Source: Bacillota bacterium (GTDB taxonomy: Bacteria; Bacillota; Clostridia; Tissierellales; Peptoniphilaceae). From it: a stretch of 39,008 nucleotides of DNA. Both the position numbers and the translations under genes were made by a program. Within the stretch, counting starts at the first letter, position 1; each line of letters starts with the position of its first letter. The DNA is taken from NCBI GenBank assembly GCA_029003555.1, contig JAQYCE010000025.1, forward strand, positions 1 through 39,008, in the 5' to 3' direction. Below the pieces are notes generated by a model. It had not been told where the DNA came from and made no database searches. It was given only the letters and a program-made list of their open reading frames with translations. Positions 23,549-31,668 of this stretch are shown piece by piece.

Positions 23549-25360
23549 ATGCAGAAAAAACTCTTATCAAATCTGGCCAGACAGGCTGTGGTCCTGCTTG
23601 TGGTCCTGGCCATGGTAACGGGACTCCTGGTCTTGCCCGTAAGAACGGCCTGGGCGGGACCCTTGGATGAGCCGGCAGCGAAGAAGCCGCCAAAAACAAT
23701 TTATATGTTAAGGTCCAACAACACTTTCTTTAAGACCAAAGGTTTTTCTTTTACGGGCTTGAGCTTTACTCGCAAGCCGGGTAGTCGTGGCTTCCACGAC
23801 TATGCCGCTTGGAACGCATTTTATATGAAGTGGTATCCGACGGAGCAAATGGGCATCTTTTCGGCAAAAGGGGATGAGGAATGGGTGGAGAACTTGCGAA
23901 AGAATTCCTATTTAGACCGAATCATCTTTTGCCTGGAGCCCAATGAACTCATTAAAGCGGAGGAGCCGATTCATCCCTATCGGGACCGAACAAAGGAGGG
24001 GCTGGAGGCCATAGAAAAGGCCTATTATGCCAATAAGGAGGCCCTGGATTTTGCCGGTCAGGTGGATGCCTATATGGAAAGGCATCTTCCTGATGACGGT
24101 TTATCGGGAGCTCTTCGCCAGTATGCGATTTGGACCAATATGGGCCAGGTAGTGGAGAAGGAGAGACTCAAGCTAGCCTCAAAGCCCGATGAGCCTTTGG
24201 ATAACCTGGTCAAGGACTATGACCTTCCCGAAAAAACCTATGATGATGGAAGCATCGGTTATATTCCCGAGGGCAACAAGACCATCTATTCCATGACCAC
24301 GGAAGCCCACCTCATGGGCCTCCGGTCCAAGAATCACCCGGCGCTCTCCTTCGACTCTATAGGGGACGGGGTCTATGAGTTGAAGAATGCCAAGGGATTT
24401 GCCGTTCCGGGCACGTATACACTTTTGCCGGAAGGGGCAGGAGCCAGCATGGATGAGGAATTTTCCAAGCCTTTGGACCGGGATAATCCCATGGTCAACA
24501 CGGGCGACTACCCTCTCCGAATCCGCTTGGAAAAAGGCAAGGAGATCAAGGATATCCCCGTTAAAATTATCCGACCCAACTATGCCATGGACCAGGAGTG
24601 GGTAGTTTACGGCAGTCCCAGGGGGACCATCGAGGAAAGCGACCAGCTTCTGGGCAAGCCCATCACTGCCATTGTCAACCAGGAGGAGACGGTGACCCTG
24701 TCTCCGGTGGAAGCTGGCGGAAAAACATCTGAGGAAGACCCCAAGACTTCGGAGGAAGATCCCAAGGCCTCAGAGGAAGATCCCAAGACTTCGGAGGAGA
24801 ATCCCAAGGATTCCGAAGAAAATCCTACGACCTCCGATAATCAGGAGAAACCGGAAGATCCTTCCAAACCAGATGGCGGTAAGGAAAAACCGGAAGATCC
24901 GCCTAAAGAGGATAAGCCCGGCACCACCGATAAGCCCGGCGAAACAAAAAAACCCGACAATGTTGACAAGAACAAGGACCACAACTCCGGTAAGTCCGAT
25001 AAGGAAAAAAAGCCTGACCAGGAAAAAGACAAGAAGACCCCGGATAAGAAATCCTCACCGGAAGGAGGCTCGCTCGGAGAGAGGATGAACCAGCCGGGAG
25101 GGACCTTCTCGCCCTTGGATGCGGATGGGAAGCTCAAGGATGACTGGTGGGCCTATGCCAAGTACTACGACCCGGATTCCAAGGACAACCTGTGGAAGGC
25201 GGGGAGTAGCCGGTATGATACCGGGACCGAGGGATCCCGCAAGGCGTCCAGAAAGAGTCCGGATACGGGGGAAGGGGTGGCTATCCTGCCTTTGGCCTTC
25301 GGTAGCGGTCTGTCGGGATTGGGGATCTTCTGTCTGACCCGGCGAAAGAAAGAGAGATAG
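23549..25360 (+). CDS. Surface-anchored protein with probable thioester (TQXA-type) adhesin domain and SPDTG sorting signal
   Basis: A 603-residue secreted wall protein. A signal peptide (1-36, basic start, hydrophobic 13-30, end at AWA) leads into a globular domain with the two halves of an internal thioester: IIFCLEP with Cys128 and LRQYAIW with Gln191, matching the FC-x-E/D-P and TQxAIW patterns of TED/TQXA domains. A beta-rich region (about 240-390) is followed by a low-complexity Pro/Glu/Lys stalk with five 7-residue TSEEDPK-type repeats. The end is a sortase signal: SPDTG (570-574), a hydrophobic stretch and RRKKER. SPDTG departs from LPxTG but fits the S/P-P-x-T-G type used in some Clostridia. 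AAGGAG precedes ATG 23549. TED proteins bind host ligands covalently; that role is inferred. No sortase gene is in the window. Confidence 0.72.
   Translation: MQKKLLSNLARQAVVLLVVLAMVTGLLVLPVRTAWAGPLDEPAAKKPPKTIYMLRSNNTFFKTKGFSFTGLSFTRKPGSRGFHDYAAWNAFYMKWYPTEQMGIFSAKGDEEWVENLRKNSYLDRIIFCLEPNELIKAEEPIHPYRDRTKEGLEAIEKAYYANKEALDFAGQVDAYMERHLPDDGLSGALRQYAIWTNMGQVVEKERLKLASKPDEPLDNLVKDYDLPEKTYDDGSIGYIPEGNKTIYSMTTEAHLMGLRSKNHPALSFDSIGDGVYELKNAKGFAVPGTYTLLPEGAGASMDEEFSKPLDRDNPMVNTGDYPLRIRLEKGKEIKDIPVKIIRPNYAMDQEWVVYGSPRGTIEESDQLLGKPITAIVNQEETVTLSPVEAGGKTSEEDPKTSEEDPKASEEDPKTSEENPKDSEENPTTSDNQEKPEDPSKPDGGKEKPEDPPKEDKPGTTDKPGETKKPDNVDKNKDHNSGKSDKEKKPDQEKDKKTPDKKSSPEGGSLGERMNQPGGTFSPLDADGKLKDDWWAYAKYYDPDSKDNLWKAGSSRYDTGTEGSRKASRKSPDTGEGVAILPLAFGSGLSGLGIFCLTRRKKER
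24725..24829 (+). repeat. 21-bp tandem repeats, five units, in the surface protein stalk
   Basis: Five consecutive 7-codon units: TSEEDPK, TSEEDPK, ASEEDPK, TSEENPK, DSEENPT. They drift toward the 3' end, as expected of an expanding-contracting in-frame stalk. Confidence 0.9.
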
Positions 25361-25380
25361 TGACCAGTAGAACATAGGCA

Positions 25381-25415
25381 AAAGGCCTGCTTGGATGGAC
25401 CGAGCAGGCCTTTTT
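25381..25415 (+). terminator. Terminator of the surface protein gene
   Basis: A 14-bp stem (25381-25394 with 25400-25413, one G-U pair), 5-base loop and a T-run to 25415. Confidence 0.93.
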
Positions 25416-25416
25416 G

Positions 25417-25445
25417 TGGTCATTAGGGGCTAAGTTTTATATAAT
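25417..25445 (+). promoter_or_regulatory. Promoter of the envelope operon
   Basis: TGGTCA (25417-25422), a 17-base spacer and TATAAT (25440-25445). It begins directly after the preceding terminator. Confidence 0.6.
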
Positions 25446-25477
25446 AGGAATAAGTGATATGAGCAAGGGAGGAGCCT

Positions 25478-26326
25478 ATGGACGGACAGGAAAGATCGGA
25501 CACAAGAAAACCCGAAGAAATCGTTGAATGGTTGGAAGAGCAATTGGGCCGGATGGACCAGGTCCGTCTCCTTGTCCGAGCGGGGCGGTGGATCAATCCG
25601 GCGGCAACGGCGGATAAGGACTCGCCCTACTCTTGGTGGTTGGGCAGCCCGGACCTGGATTTTTGGAGGGACTTTTCCTTTGAAAATTTCCTGGGCCAGC
25701 CCCTAATCCAATCCTCCCTCCTCTCCTTCGCCCCCCTCTGCTTCCGCCTCCTTTTGTCCAACCGGATGCGGTTGGACTTCCTGGTGGACCGGCCGGAGGC
25801 TGTAGTTAAGAGGATGGAGGCGGACAGTCTGACGGAGGTCCGAGTGGACAAGGATGACCGGGTCATGGAAGATCGGGTAACTTCGGATATCAGCCACCGA
25901 ACCAAGTCGCCGGATATGGAGGAGTTAAGGCTGCTCCCGGGGAACTTCTTCCGGGAAATGTCCGACATGGCCTTTTACTTACAGGGGAAAGAACTTATCC
26001 CGGCCCAACAGGCCTTGGATCGGGGGAGAAAGATCCTCCTCCGTCTGGCGGAGACGGCGGTCGCCCGGTCCAACGGCTATTCCATCAACCTGGGAGAAGA
26101 TTTGAGAAATGTGGGCGCCTACATGGACCCCAACCAATATGAAAGCCTCCAGAGGACCTATGCCAACACGGACATGGACAATCTCTGGGATGCTCTTTTC
26201 CAGTCCTGCATCCTTTTCCGAAAGGTGGGCCTGGCCATCGACCAGGGAACCTCCTTTGACTATCCTCGGAAGCTGGATGTGGAGATGATGAAGATGTTCC
26301 GACAAATATGGAAGGAAATGTTATGA
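25478..26326 (+). CDS. Degenerate ANT(6)/AadE-like nucleotidyltransferase-fold protein
   Basis: A 282-residue soluble protein. Its middle and C-terminal parts follow aminoglycoside 6-adenylyltransferases (AadE type) closely: RLDFLV (98-103, family xIDLTL), SLTEVRVDKDDRVMEDRV (family IKVLIDKDCRIKRDI), TSDISHRTKSP, GNFFREMSDMAFYL, NLGEDLRNVGAYMDPNQYE, TYANTDMDNLWDALFQSCILFR and FDYPRKLD. The N-terminal catalytic pair is lost: the GSR motif reads AGRW (35-38) and the QDYDI metal-binding motif region reads KDSPYSWWLG. Only the third acidic position (Asp100) remains. It is therefore unlikely to modify streptomycin. GGGAGGAG precedes the ATG, and its TGA overlaps the carboxypeptidase ATG, tying it to the wall genes. 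The function is unknown; the fold call rests on remembered family sequence. Confidence 0.68.
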   Translation: MDGQERSDTRKPEEIVEWLEEQLGRMDQVRLLVRAGRWINPAATADKDSPYSWWLGSPDLDFWRDFSFENFLGQPLIQSSLLSFAPLCFRLLLSNRMRLDFLVDRPEAVVKRMEADSLTEVRVDKDDRVMEDRVTSDISHRTKSPDMEELRLLPGNFFREMSDMAFYLQGKELIPAQQALDRGRKILLRLAETAVARSNGYSINLGEDLRNVGAYMDPNQYESLQRTYANTDMDNLWDALFQSCILFRKVGLAIDQGTSFDYPRKLDVEMMKMFRQIWKEML

Positions 26327-27627
26327 CAAAAGCGATGACAGCGGGGAAGGAAGACCGAATCCCCGATAAGGGAAGGGGTCCGGAGAAAAAAGGGTGGACC
26401 CGGATTCTCCCTATTTTACTTGCCCTGAGCCTGGTTTTCTCCGGCCTCTTTAGCCCCCGAGCCCTTGCCGGTCCGGAGGAGGAGACAGCAGAATCCCTGA
26501 AAAAACTCATCACCTACTACGACCAGGTCCCGGTCCTCATGATCGGCCTGGCCGATGATAACCAGATCATCATGGGAAAGGGACTGGACCAACCCCGGGC
26601 CATCGCCTCGATCTCCAAGCTCATGACCTACTATGTGGCCATGGAGGCTGTCCAGGCCGGGGAGATTTCTCTCCAGGCCCCCATTACCGTGTCCACCAAG
26701 GCGGCAGCCCTGAATGCGCCGGGCTCTTCCAACTATGGTCTGAAAGAGAAGATGACCATGCCCCTGGAAAAGCTCCTCTTCGGCATGATGACCGTATCCG
26801 GAAATGATGCCGCCTGTGCCATTGCTGAGGGGGTGGCCGGGAGCGAAGGGGCCTTTGTGGAGAGGATGAACAAGGCCGCCCAGGACCTGGGCTACAAGAC
26901 CATGCACTTTGTCAATGCCTCGGGTCTAACCGAGGAGAACAAGACCTATAACCAGTCCTCCGCCCGCGAGCTTTATTCCTTCATCCTCGACCTGATGAAA
27001 AAGTATCCCCAGGTCCTGGACTATAGTCAACCTACCCTGGTGGATGAGCCGGAGAGGGATTTCAAGAAGGAAACCACCCTCAAGGAGTTCATGTCCGGGA
27101 TTCCCGGAATGAAGGGGATCAAGACCGGGACCTCGGTAGAGGCCGGTTCCTGCTTCGCCGGACTCTTCCAGGTGACCTCCGCTAAGATGGACCAGACCTA
27201 CGACATCATCACCATCGTCCTGGGTGCCCCTATCAACGACGCCCGCTGGCGGACGACCAAGGAATTGGTGGACATCGCCCAGGGTTCTTTCGCCCCCCAC
27301 ACGGTGGTGGACGGGTCCCAGCCCATCGAGCGCTTGGACATGCCGGATTCCCAGGAGGGTTCCGTCATCCTCTATCCGGCCAAGACCTACCATGTTTTCA
27401 CCTATGCCAACGCCAACTTTGACGTTTCCTACACCATCGACCGGACCAAGAAGGCGCCGACCGCCGAGGAAGAAGTCTTTGGAACCATCCACGTCTCTCG
27501 GGACGGCAAACTCCTGGAAGAGATCCCCATCGTCTCCCACACCGCTACCCGGTCGGCCGGCCCATGGACCAAGTTTTCCAGGGGAGTGGAGGCCTTCTTC
27601 ACCTTCCTCTTCAGCCTGGTTTCCTAA
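26323..27627 (+). CDS. Serine-type D-Ala-D-Ala carboxypeptidase (PBP5/DacA-like, family S11)
   Basis: A 434-residue secreted or membrane-attached carboxypeptidase that trims the terminal D-Ala of peptidoglycan stem peptides. The three active-site motifs are intact: SISK at 96-99, SGN at 159-161 and KTG at 267-269. An N-terminal hydrophobic segment (28-49, ending ALA) is a signal peptide or anchor preceded by a basic, unusually long cytoplasmic head. A PBP5-type beta domain follows the catalytic part, and the last 25 residues form a likely amphipathic membrane-binding helix. The start is ATG 26323 with AAGGA six bases upstream and ATGA overlap with the previous gene; ATG 26308 is less likely. 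It is the second gene of the envelope operon. Confidence 0.9.
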   Translation: MTKAMTAGKEDRIPDKGRGPEKKGWTRILPILLALSLVFSGLFSPRALAGPEEETAESLKKLITYYDQVPVLMIGLADDNQIIMGKGLDQPRAIASISKLMTYYVAMEAVQAGEISLQAPITVSTKAAALNAPGSSNYGLKEKMTMPLEKLLFGMMTVSGNDAACAIAEGVAGSEGAFVERMNKAAQDLGYKTMHFVNASGLTEENKTYNQSSARELYSFILDLMKKYPQVLDYSQPTLVDEPERDFKKETTLKEFMSGIPGMKGIKTGTSVEAGSCFAGLFQVTSAKMDQTYDIITIVLGAPINDARWRTTKELVDIAQGSFAPHTVVDGSQPIERLDMPDSQEGSVILYPAKTYHVFTYANANFDVSYTIDRTKKAPTAEEEVFGTIHVSRDGKLLEEIPIVSHTATRSAGPWTKFSRGVEAFFTFLFSLVS

Positions 27628-27645
27628 CCGGTTCAGGGAGGTCTC

Positions 27646-28557
27646 ATGATTCATCAGCCATCCCGAAAACTTGTTCTTTTCCTCCTCATCGGCCTCCTTC
27701 TCTTTACCGCCTGCAAGAAGGCCAATGACTCGGCATCCCTTCGGCCGGCTCCGTCGGAGGATGAGGACCGCCCCTCCGAGGAGGTCACCAGCTCTTCCTC
27801 TTCCCCCCTCTTTCCCAAGCCTGATAGCGGTAAGGAAGAGGGTTCTCGGGAATCCCTTCCGGAGGGAAAAGAAGGGGAGAACTTTCGCCGGGAGTTCCTG
27901 GTCTGTCTGGATCCCGGCCACTCGGCTCATGCCTCTGCAAAAGGAGAGTCCATTGGTCCGGGGGCTAAGGAGATGAAGAGGATGGCCAGCCTGGGTTCCG
28001 CCGGCATCCGGTCCGGGGTGGGGGAGTATGAGGTCAATTTGGACGTCGCCCTCCTCCTCCGGGATGAGCTGGAGAGCCGGGGTTATCGGGTCCTCATGAT
28101 CCGGGAAAGCCAGGATGTCCTGGTTGGGAATGTGGAGAGGGCTCGAATGGCCAATGAGGCCGGGGCGGATGCCTTCCTCCGCCTCCACTGCGACGGGTCG
28201 GACAATCCTAGGGCCAAGGGGGCCATGGCGGTGACCATCTCGCCGGACAACCCCTACCATCCGGAAAATTACCGGGCGTCCTACCGCTTGGGCCAGGCCC
28301 TGGTCCGGGAATACACTCGGGCGACCGGACTGGTGGCCAGGAAATCCTGGACCACGGACACCATGACCGGGCTCAACTGGGCAGAAGGGCCGGCCGTCCT
28401 CTTTGAGATGGGCTTTTTGTCCAATCCCGAGGAAGACCTCTTGTTGCAGGATCACGAATTTCGAGAAAAAATGGTTCAAGGCCTGGCCGACGGCCTGGAT
28501 GTCTATTTTGGAGAAGGGTCGGACGCCCTAAAGGAAAAGGAGGATAAGGATGAATAA
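27646..28557 (+). CDS. Lipoprotein N-acetylmuramoyl-L-alanine amidase (Amidase_3)
   Basis: A 303-residue zinc amidase that cuts between MurNAc and L-Ala. The lipobox LFTAC gives Cys23 as the lipidated residue, so it is tethered to the outer face of the membrane by a 60-residue Ser/Pro/Glu linker. The catalytic domain (84-290) keeps all ligands: His92 in LDPGHS, Glu127 in GEYEVNLD and His181 in LRLHCDGS. The catalytic Glu254 is in FEMGFLSNPEED. A GGGAGG site precedes ATG 27646. It lies 18 bases after the carboxypeptidase and overlaps the next gene by 8 bases. Acting together, the two enzymes would remodel or separate septal wall. Confidence 0.92.
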   Translation: MIHQPSRKLVLFLLIGLLLFTACKKANDSASLRPAPSEDEDRPSEEVTSSSSSPLFPKPDSGKEEGSRESLPEGKEGENFRREFLVCLDPGHSAHASAKGESIGPGAKEMKRMASLGSAGIRSGVGEYEVNLDVALLLRDELESRGYRVLMIRESQDVLVGNVERARMANEAGADAFLRLHCDGSDNPRAKGAMAVTISPDNPYHPENYRASYRLGQALVREYTRATGLVARKSWTTDTMTGLNWAEGPAVLFEMGFLSNPEEDLLLQDHEFREKMVQGLADGLDVYFGEGSDALKEKEDKDE

Positions 28558-29191
28558 GCTGGATCAGGAGAAGACAAAGACCGGAAAAGGGGTCTTGATC
28601 TTTTTCAACGTTCTCTTCCTTTTGATGATTTGCCTGGCCTTCTTCGGCCTCTATAAAATTTTTAACCAAGCTTCTGTTCCCAAGCTGAACCCGGTGGATA
28701 AGGCCGACATGGGCATCGATCACTTCGGCTCCTATGCTTATGCCAATGGGCAGGATCCCCTGGCCCAGGAAAAGGAGGAGGAGCCGACAGAAGATAGCCG
28801 GCTCCAGGGCTTTACTGTGGAGAATGAGGTTCGGACCAAGGAATATATGGAGAAGATCATCAACCAATTCGATACTGAGGAAGAAGAGTGGGAGGAAGAA
28901 ATTCTCCCGGATTCCGATGACCGATTGATCACGACCGAGGACGTGGATGGGGCGGTGGACCGCTTCGAGGGCTTCATCCCCGCTTCTTCCAATGTCCCTC
29001 AAATGATCATCAACGAGATCCTCGCCCGCCATGGCTACTGGTTTAAGAACAAGGAAATCCGGGATTATTTCCTGGATAAAGATTGGTATCAGGGGCGGGA
29101 TGACTATGAGGAAGACATGGACAAGGTCATGTTTCGGTTGAGCGACTTGGAAAAGAAGAACATTGACTTTATTGTCAAGAACTACCGGTAG
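28550..29191 (+). CDS. YARHG-domain membrane protein
   Basis: A 213-residue protein with a short cytoplasmic head, one membrane segment (15-38) and an outward acidic linker (75-120 is strongly Glu/Asp-rich). A C-terminal YARHG domain (about 150-180) follows, with the signature INEILARHGYWFKNKE and the partner DYFLDKDWYQG. The YARHG domain is a small extracellular module in Bacillota, thought to bind or act at peptidoglycan, with no proven activity. AAGGAGG lies well before ATG 28550, which overlaps the amidase gene by 8 bases, so the pair is translationally coupled. The context suggests an accessory factor for the amidase or carboxypeptidase. Confidence 0.82.
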   Translation: MNKLDQEKTKTGKGVLIFFNVLFLLMICLAFFGLYKIFNQASVPKLNPVDKADMGIDHFGSYAYANGQDPLAQEKEEEPTEDSRLQGFTVENEVRTKEYMEKIINQFDTEEEEWEEEILPDSDDRLITTEDVDGAVDRFEGFIPASSNVPQMIINEILARHGYWFKNKEIRDYFLDKDWYQGRDDYEEDMDKVMFRLSDLEKKNIDFIVKNYR

Positions 29192-29203
29192 AAGGAGGTC
29201 CCT

Positions 29204-30469
29204 ATGTATTGTCCCAACTGTGGCAAGGAAAATCCTGACCATGCTTTGTTTTGCGCCTCATGTGGCGAGGACCTCCGCACCCTGACCGACCCCACGGAAG
29301 AGGTGGTTTGGGAGGAAGGGCCTTCCGACTGGGCTGATGAGCCCGATTGGACCGGGGATTTTTCTCCGGAACCCAAATCCGCTGGAGAGAAAAAGCGGTC
29401 CATTCTCGGCATTTCTCTCGTTTTAGAGGGGGTGGTCCTGGCCATCCTCCTGGTGATTATTTTTCTTAACCTGGGGCAAAACCGGTCTCCCCGCTTGGCG
29501 GCGGAGAAGACCTTTGTCGCCTTGACCAACGGAAATATGGAGGAAGCCCTCCGCCATATGGATGTCAAGGACAGCCCCTTTACGCGGAAGGAGAACCTCA
29601 GGAAAGCCTGGCATAGCTGGAGCTTCGACCAGGTGACTTCCTACCGTATAGCGGGTGCCAAGGAAGAGGGGGACGGCGTGAAGGCGGATCAGGTGGACAT
29701 CCCCATTTCCTATACCGCCAAGGACCTGGAGGGGGACCATGAGGTCACCCTATCTATGGTCAAGGACCCTTCGGCCTTTTTCCTGGATAACCCTTGGAAG
29801 GTCTCTTCCGACTACTTTTTTGTAAAGGACTTGGAGGTCATCGTTCCGGAAGGCGTTTCTGTCCGTTTGGACGGGGAAGAGCCGCCTCTTGACAGGTCCA
29901 GGAAGGAGGGGGACCATATTTGCTACGTTATTCCCCAGGCCTTCACCGGGGTCCATGAGCTGGAAATGATATCAAGGGGCGGAACGGTTTCCGATATCGC
30001 TAACTACTATGTGGACCGGGACAACAAGATCATCCGCATGGACCTGAACCCTGTAGATGACGGTCCCGTCGGGGAGACCATCTTGGAGACCATCCGGGAA
30101 AACACGGAAAAGATTGCTAAAACCTTCATTGAACAAGGCTCCTTCTCCTCCATCCGGTCTCTTTTTGCCGAGGACCGGGTCGATGAGGTCAAGAAAAAAT
30201 ACGAAGAGGCCTTTGCTAATTATGAGATGCTGCCTTTCATTCAATCCTTTGAAGTTCGGTCCATGGAGGCCCAACTGGATAAGGAAGAGAAGGTGGTCTA
30301 TCTTTCCATGGACTATCGGGTTCGTTATTATACCATCCCCGAAGACAACAAGCTGGTCATCCAAGAAACCCGGGGAGAAAGGGACCTGATCATCCATTAT
30401 GAAGAAGAAGACGGGACCATCAAGCAGGTCGACCTGGGTCTGGCGGTCCCCCTGGAATATGTTCGCTGA
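29204..30469 (+). CDS. TcaA/YvbJ-like zinc-ribbon membrane protein
   Basis: A 421-residue protein. A cytoplasmic zinc ribbon (Cys3, Cys6, Cys17, Cys20 in YCPNCG/FCASCG) is followed by an acidic Trp-rich linker, one membrane helix (66-90) and a large extracytoplasmic part. That part starts with an AEKTFVALTNGNMEEAL segment and ends in an alpha-beta domain (about 290-415) resembling an NTF2-like fold. The architecture is that of staphylococcal TcaA and B. subtilis YvbJ. TcaA affects glycopeptide susceptibility and wall-polymer attachment. Sequence identity is low by eye, so TcaA-like refers to architecture only. AGAAGGAGG precedes ATG 29204, 12 bases after the YARHG gene. Confidence 0.7.
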   Translation: MYCPNCGKENPDHALFCASCGEDLRTLTDPTEEVVWEEGPSDWADEPDWTGDFSPEPKSAGEKKRSILGISLVLEGVVLAILLVIIFLNLGQNRSPRLAAEKTFVALTNGNMEEALRHMDVKDSPFTRKENLRKAWHSWSFDQVTSYRIAGAKEEGDGVKADQVDIPISYTAKDLEGDHEVTLSMVKDPSAFFLDNPWKVSSDYFFVKDLEVIVPEGVSVRLDGEEPPLDRSRKEGDHICYVIPQAFTGVHELEMISRGGTVSDIANYYVDRDNKIIRMDLNPVDDGPVGETILETIRENTEKIAKTFIEQGSFSSIRSLFAEDRVDEVKKKYEEAFANYEMLPFIQSFEVRSMEAQLDKEEKVVYLSMDYRVRYYTIPEDNKLVIQETRGERDLIIHYEEEDGTIKQVDLGLAVPLEYVR

Positions 30470-30547
30470 CCCCATCATTTCATGAAATAAGAGGAAAAGA
30501 ATATTTGTCGGTTGCCATGAAGGCCAGAGGCCAGAAAGAAGGTGGAT

Positions 30548-31648
30548 ATGCTGTGTAAGAATTGCGGGGCGGAGCTCCGCGAAAATGCCAAGTTTTGCAT
30601 CCGTTGTGGACATCCGGTGGAAGCGGCTCCTATAGAAGCCGACCCGGTTAAGCCCGGATCGGTTGACCCGATCCTGCCCACGAAGCCGCAGGAAGAGGAG
30701 GCGGCCATCGACCAGACGGCAGAGAAATTGAAGGCAGAGTTTGAAGAGGCTCCCTCGGCCTTCGCCCCCAAGGAGCCCCCTGATCCTTTCAAAGAAGAGG
30801 GGGCCCGTCAGGAGGCTCCCCACCGAGAGGCCCATAGTCAGTTTGATCCCCGTCAAGAAGGCCCCCGCCAGGATGGGCCTCGCCAAGAAGCGGTCTTTTG
30901 CTCCAAGTGTGGGGCCCGGAATCCTGCCGGCGCCGCCAATTGTGGTCGCTGTGGCCAGCCTCTGTCCGCCGCCGGCGCATTCAACCAGTTCAGCCAATCC
31001 ATCCTGGGCCAGCAGATTCGGCTCTTGGTTACCAAGACCCTGTCCCACCCCTATGAGCTCTGCCAGGAGTTCAGAAAGATGGAATACCGCCGGTCCAACC
31101 TCCTCATCCTTTTAATCAAGGATGTCCTCCTGGCCCTCTTCACCGCCATCAACATGGCCATGGCCACCTCCGCATCCAACCCCATGTTCGGGAATGCCAT
31201 GAGAGTCCTGGGCGTGGACCCCGTCGGCATCTTCTTCAAGTTTCTCATTTTCATGATCCTATTTGATGCGGCAACCATCTTCGCCTACTTCTTCGCCGCC
31301 AAGATCTTCGGCTCCCCGATTTCCCTCTATGAATGGACCGGGGTCGTGGCCTCTGTCGCCTTCTGGGGCGTTTTGGGCGCCGCCGTCCCCTTCCTCCTCA
31401 ACATCGTCCGCCTGGGGGTCCTGGGCTCCATTTTCTCCGGCTTTGCCATGTTGGTCAGCTCCTTCACCATCCTCAAGGCCTACATGACCATGACCGACCT
31501 GGAGGAATCCCGTCAGATTTACTCCCTGGTGGTGGCCACCCTCTTTATCGGCATCTTTGTCGCCCTCGTAGTGATGATCTTCGCCTTTATGATGGCCTCA
31601 TCGGCCATGGGGGGCTTACAGGATATGTATAATCCCTGGAGCTACTAG
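30548..31648 (+). CDS. Double zinc-ribbon, Yip1-like polytopic membrane protein
   Basis: A 366-residue protein with an N-terminal zinc ribbon (LCKNCG ... FCIRCG), a hydrophilic linker of about 90 residues with RQEGPRQDGPRQE repeats, and a second zinc ribbon (FCSKCG ... NCGRCG). A C-terminal membrane domain of about five helices (from residue 180) follows, with the SHPYELCQEF and IFGSPISLYEWTGVVAS segments seen in Yip1-family or DUF-type membrane proteins. The role is unknown. Zinc-ribbon membrane proteins next to TcaA-like genes suggest a sensing or scaffolding unit with the cytosolic ribbons as protein-binding sites. ATG 30548 has AAGGTGG upstream; a GTG at 30542 would add two residues. It is the last gene of the operon, ending at a strong terminator. 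Confidence 0.7.
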   Translation: MLCKNCGAELRENAKFCIRCGHPVEAAPIEADPVKPGSVDPILPTKPQEEEAAIDQTAEKLKAEFEEAPSAFAPKEPPDPFKEEGARQEAPHREAHSQFDPRQEGPRQDGPRQEAVFCSKCGARNPAGAANCGRCGQPLSAAGAFNQFSQSILGQQIRLLVTKTLSHPYELCQEFRKMEYRRSNLLILLIKDVLLALFTAINMAMATSASNPMFGNAMRVLGVDPVGIFFKFLIFMILFDAATIFAYFFAAKIFGSPISLYEWTGVVASVAFWGVLGAAVPFLLNIVRLGVLGSIFSGFAMLVSSFTILKAYMTMTDLEESRQIYSLVVATLFIGIFVALVVMIFAFMMASSAMGGLQDMYNPWSY

Positions 31649-31668
31649 ACCTCGGTCAAGGGTAAACA

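Noticed and set aside
23131-23670. An open frame crossing the tRNA genes
   Set aside because: It runs through tRNA-His, tRNA-Leu and a terminator; the tRNA structures explain the sequence.
24725-24829. A CRISPR-like array
   Set aside because: The repeats are 21 bp, directly abutting, in frame and without spacers; they are coding stalk repeats.
25478-26326. Reading the AadE-like gene as an active aminoglycoside resistance gene
   Set aside because: The nucleotide and metal-binding motifs of the family are missing, so catalysis is not supported.
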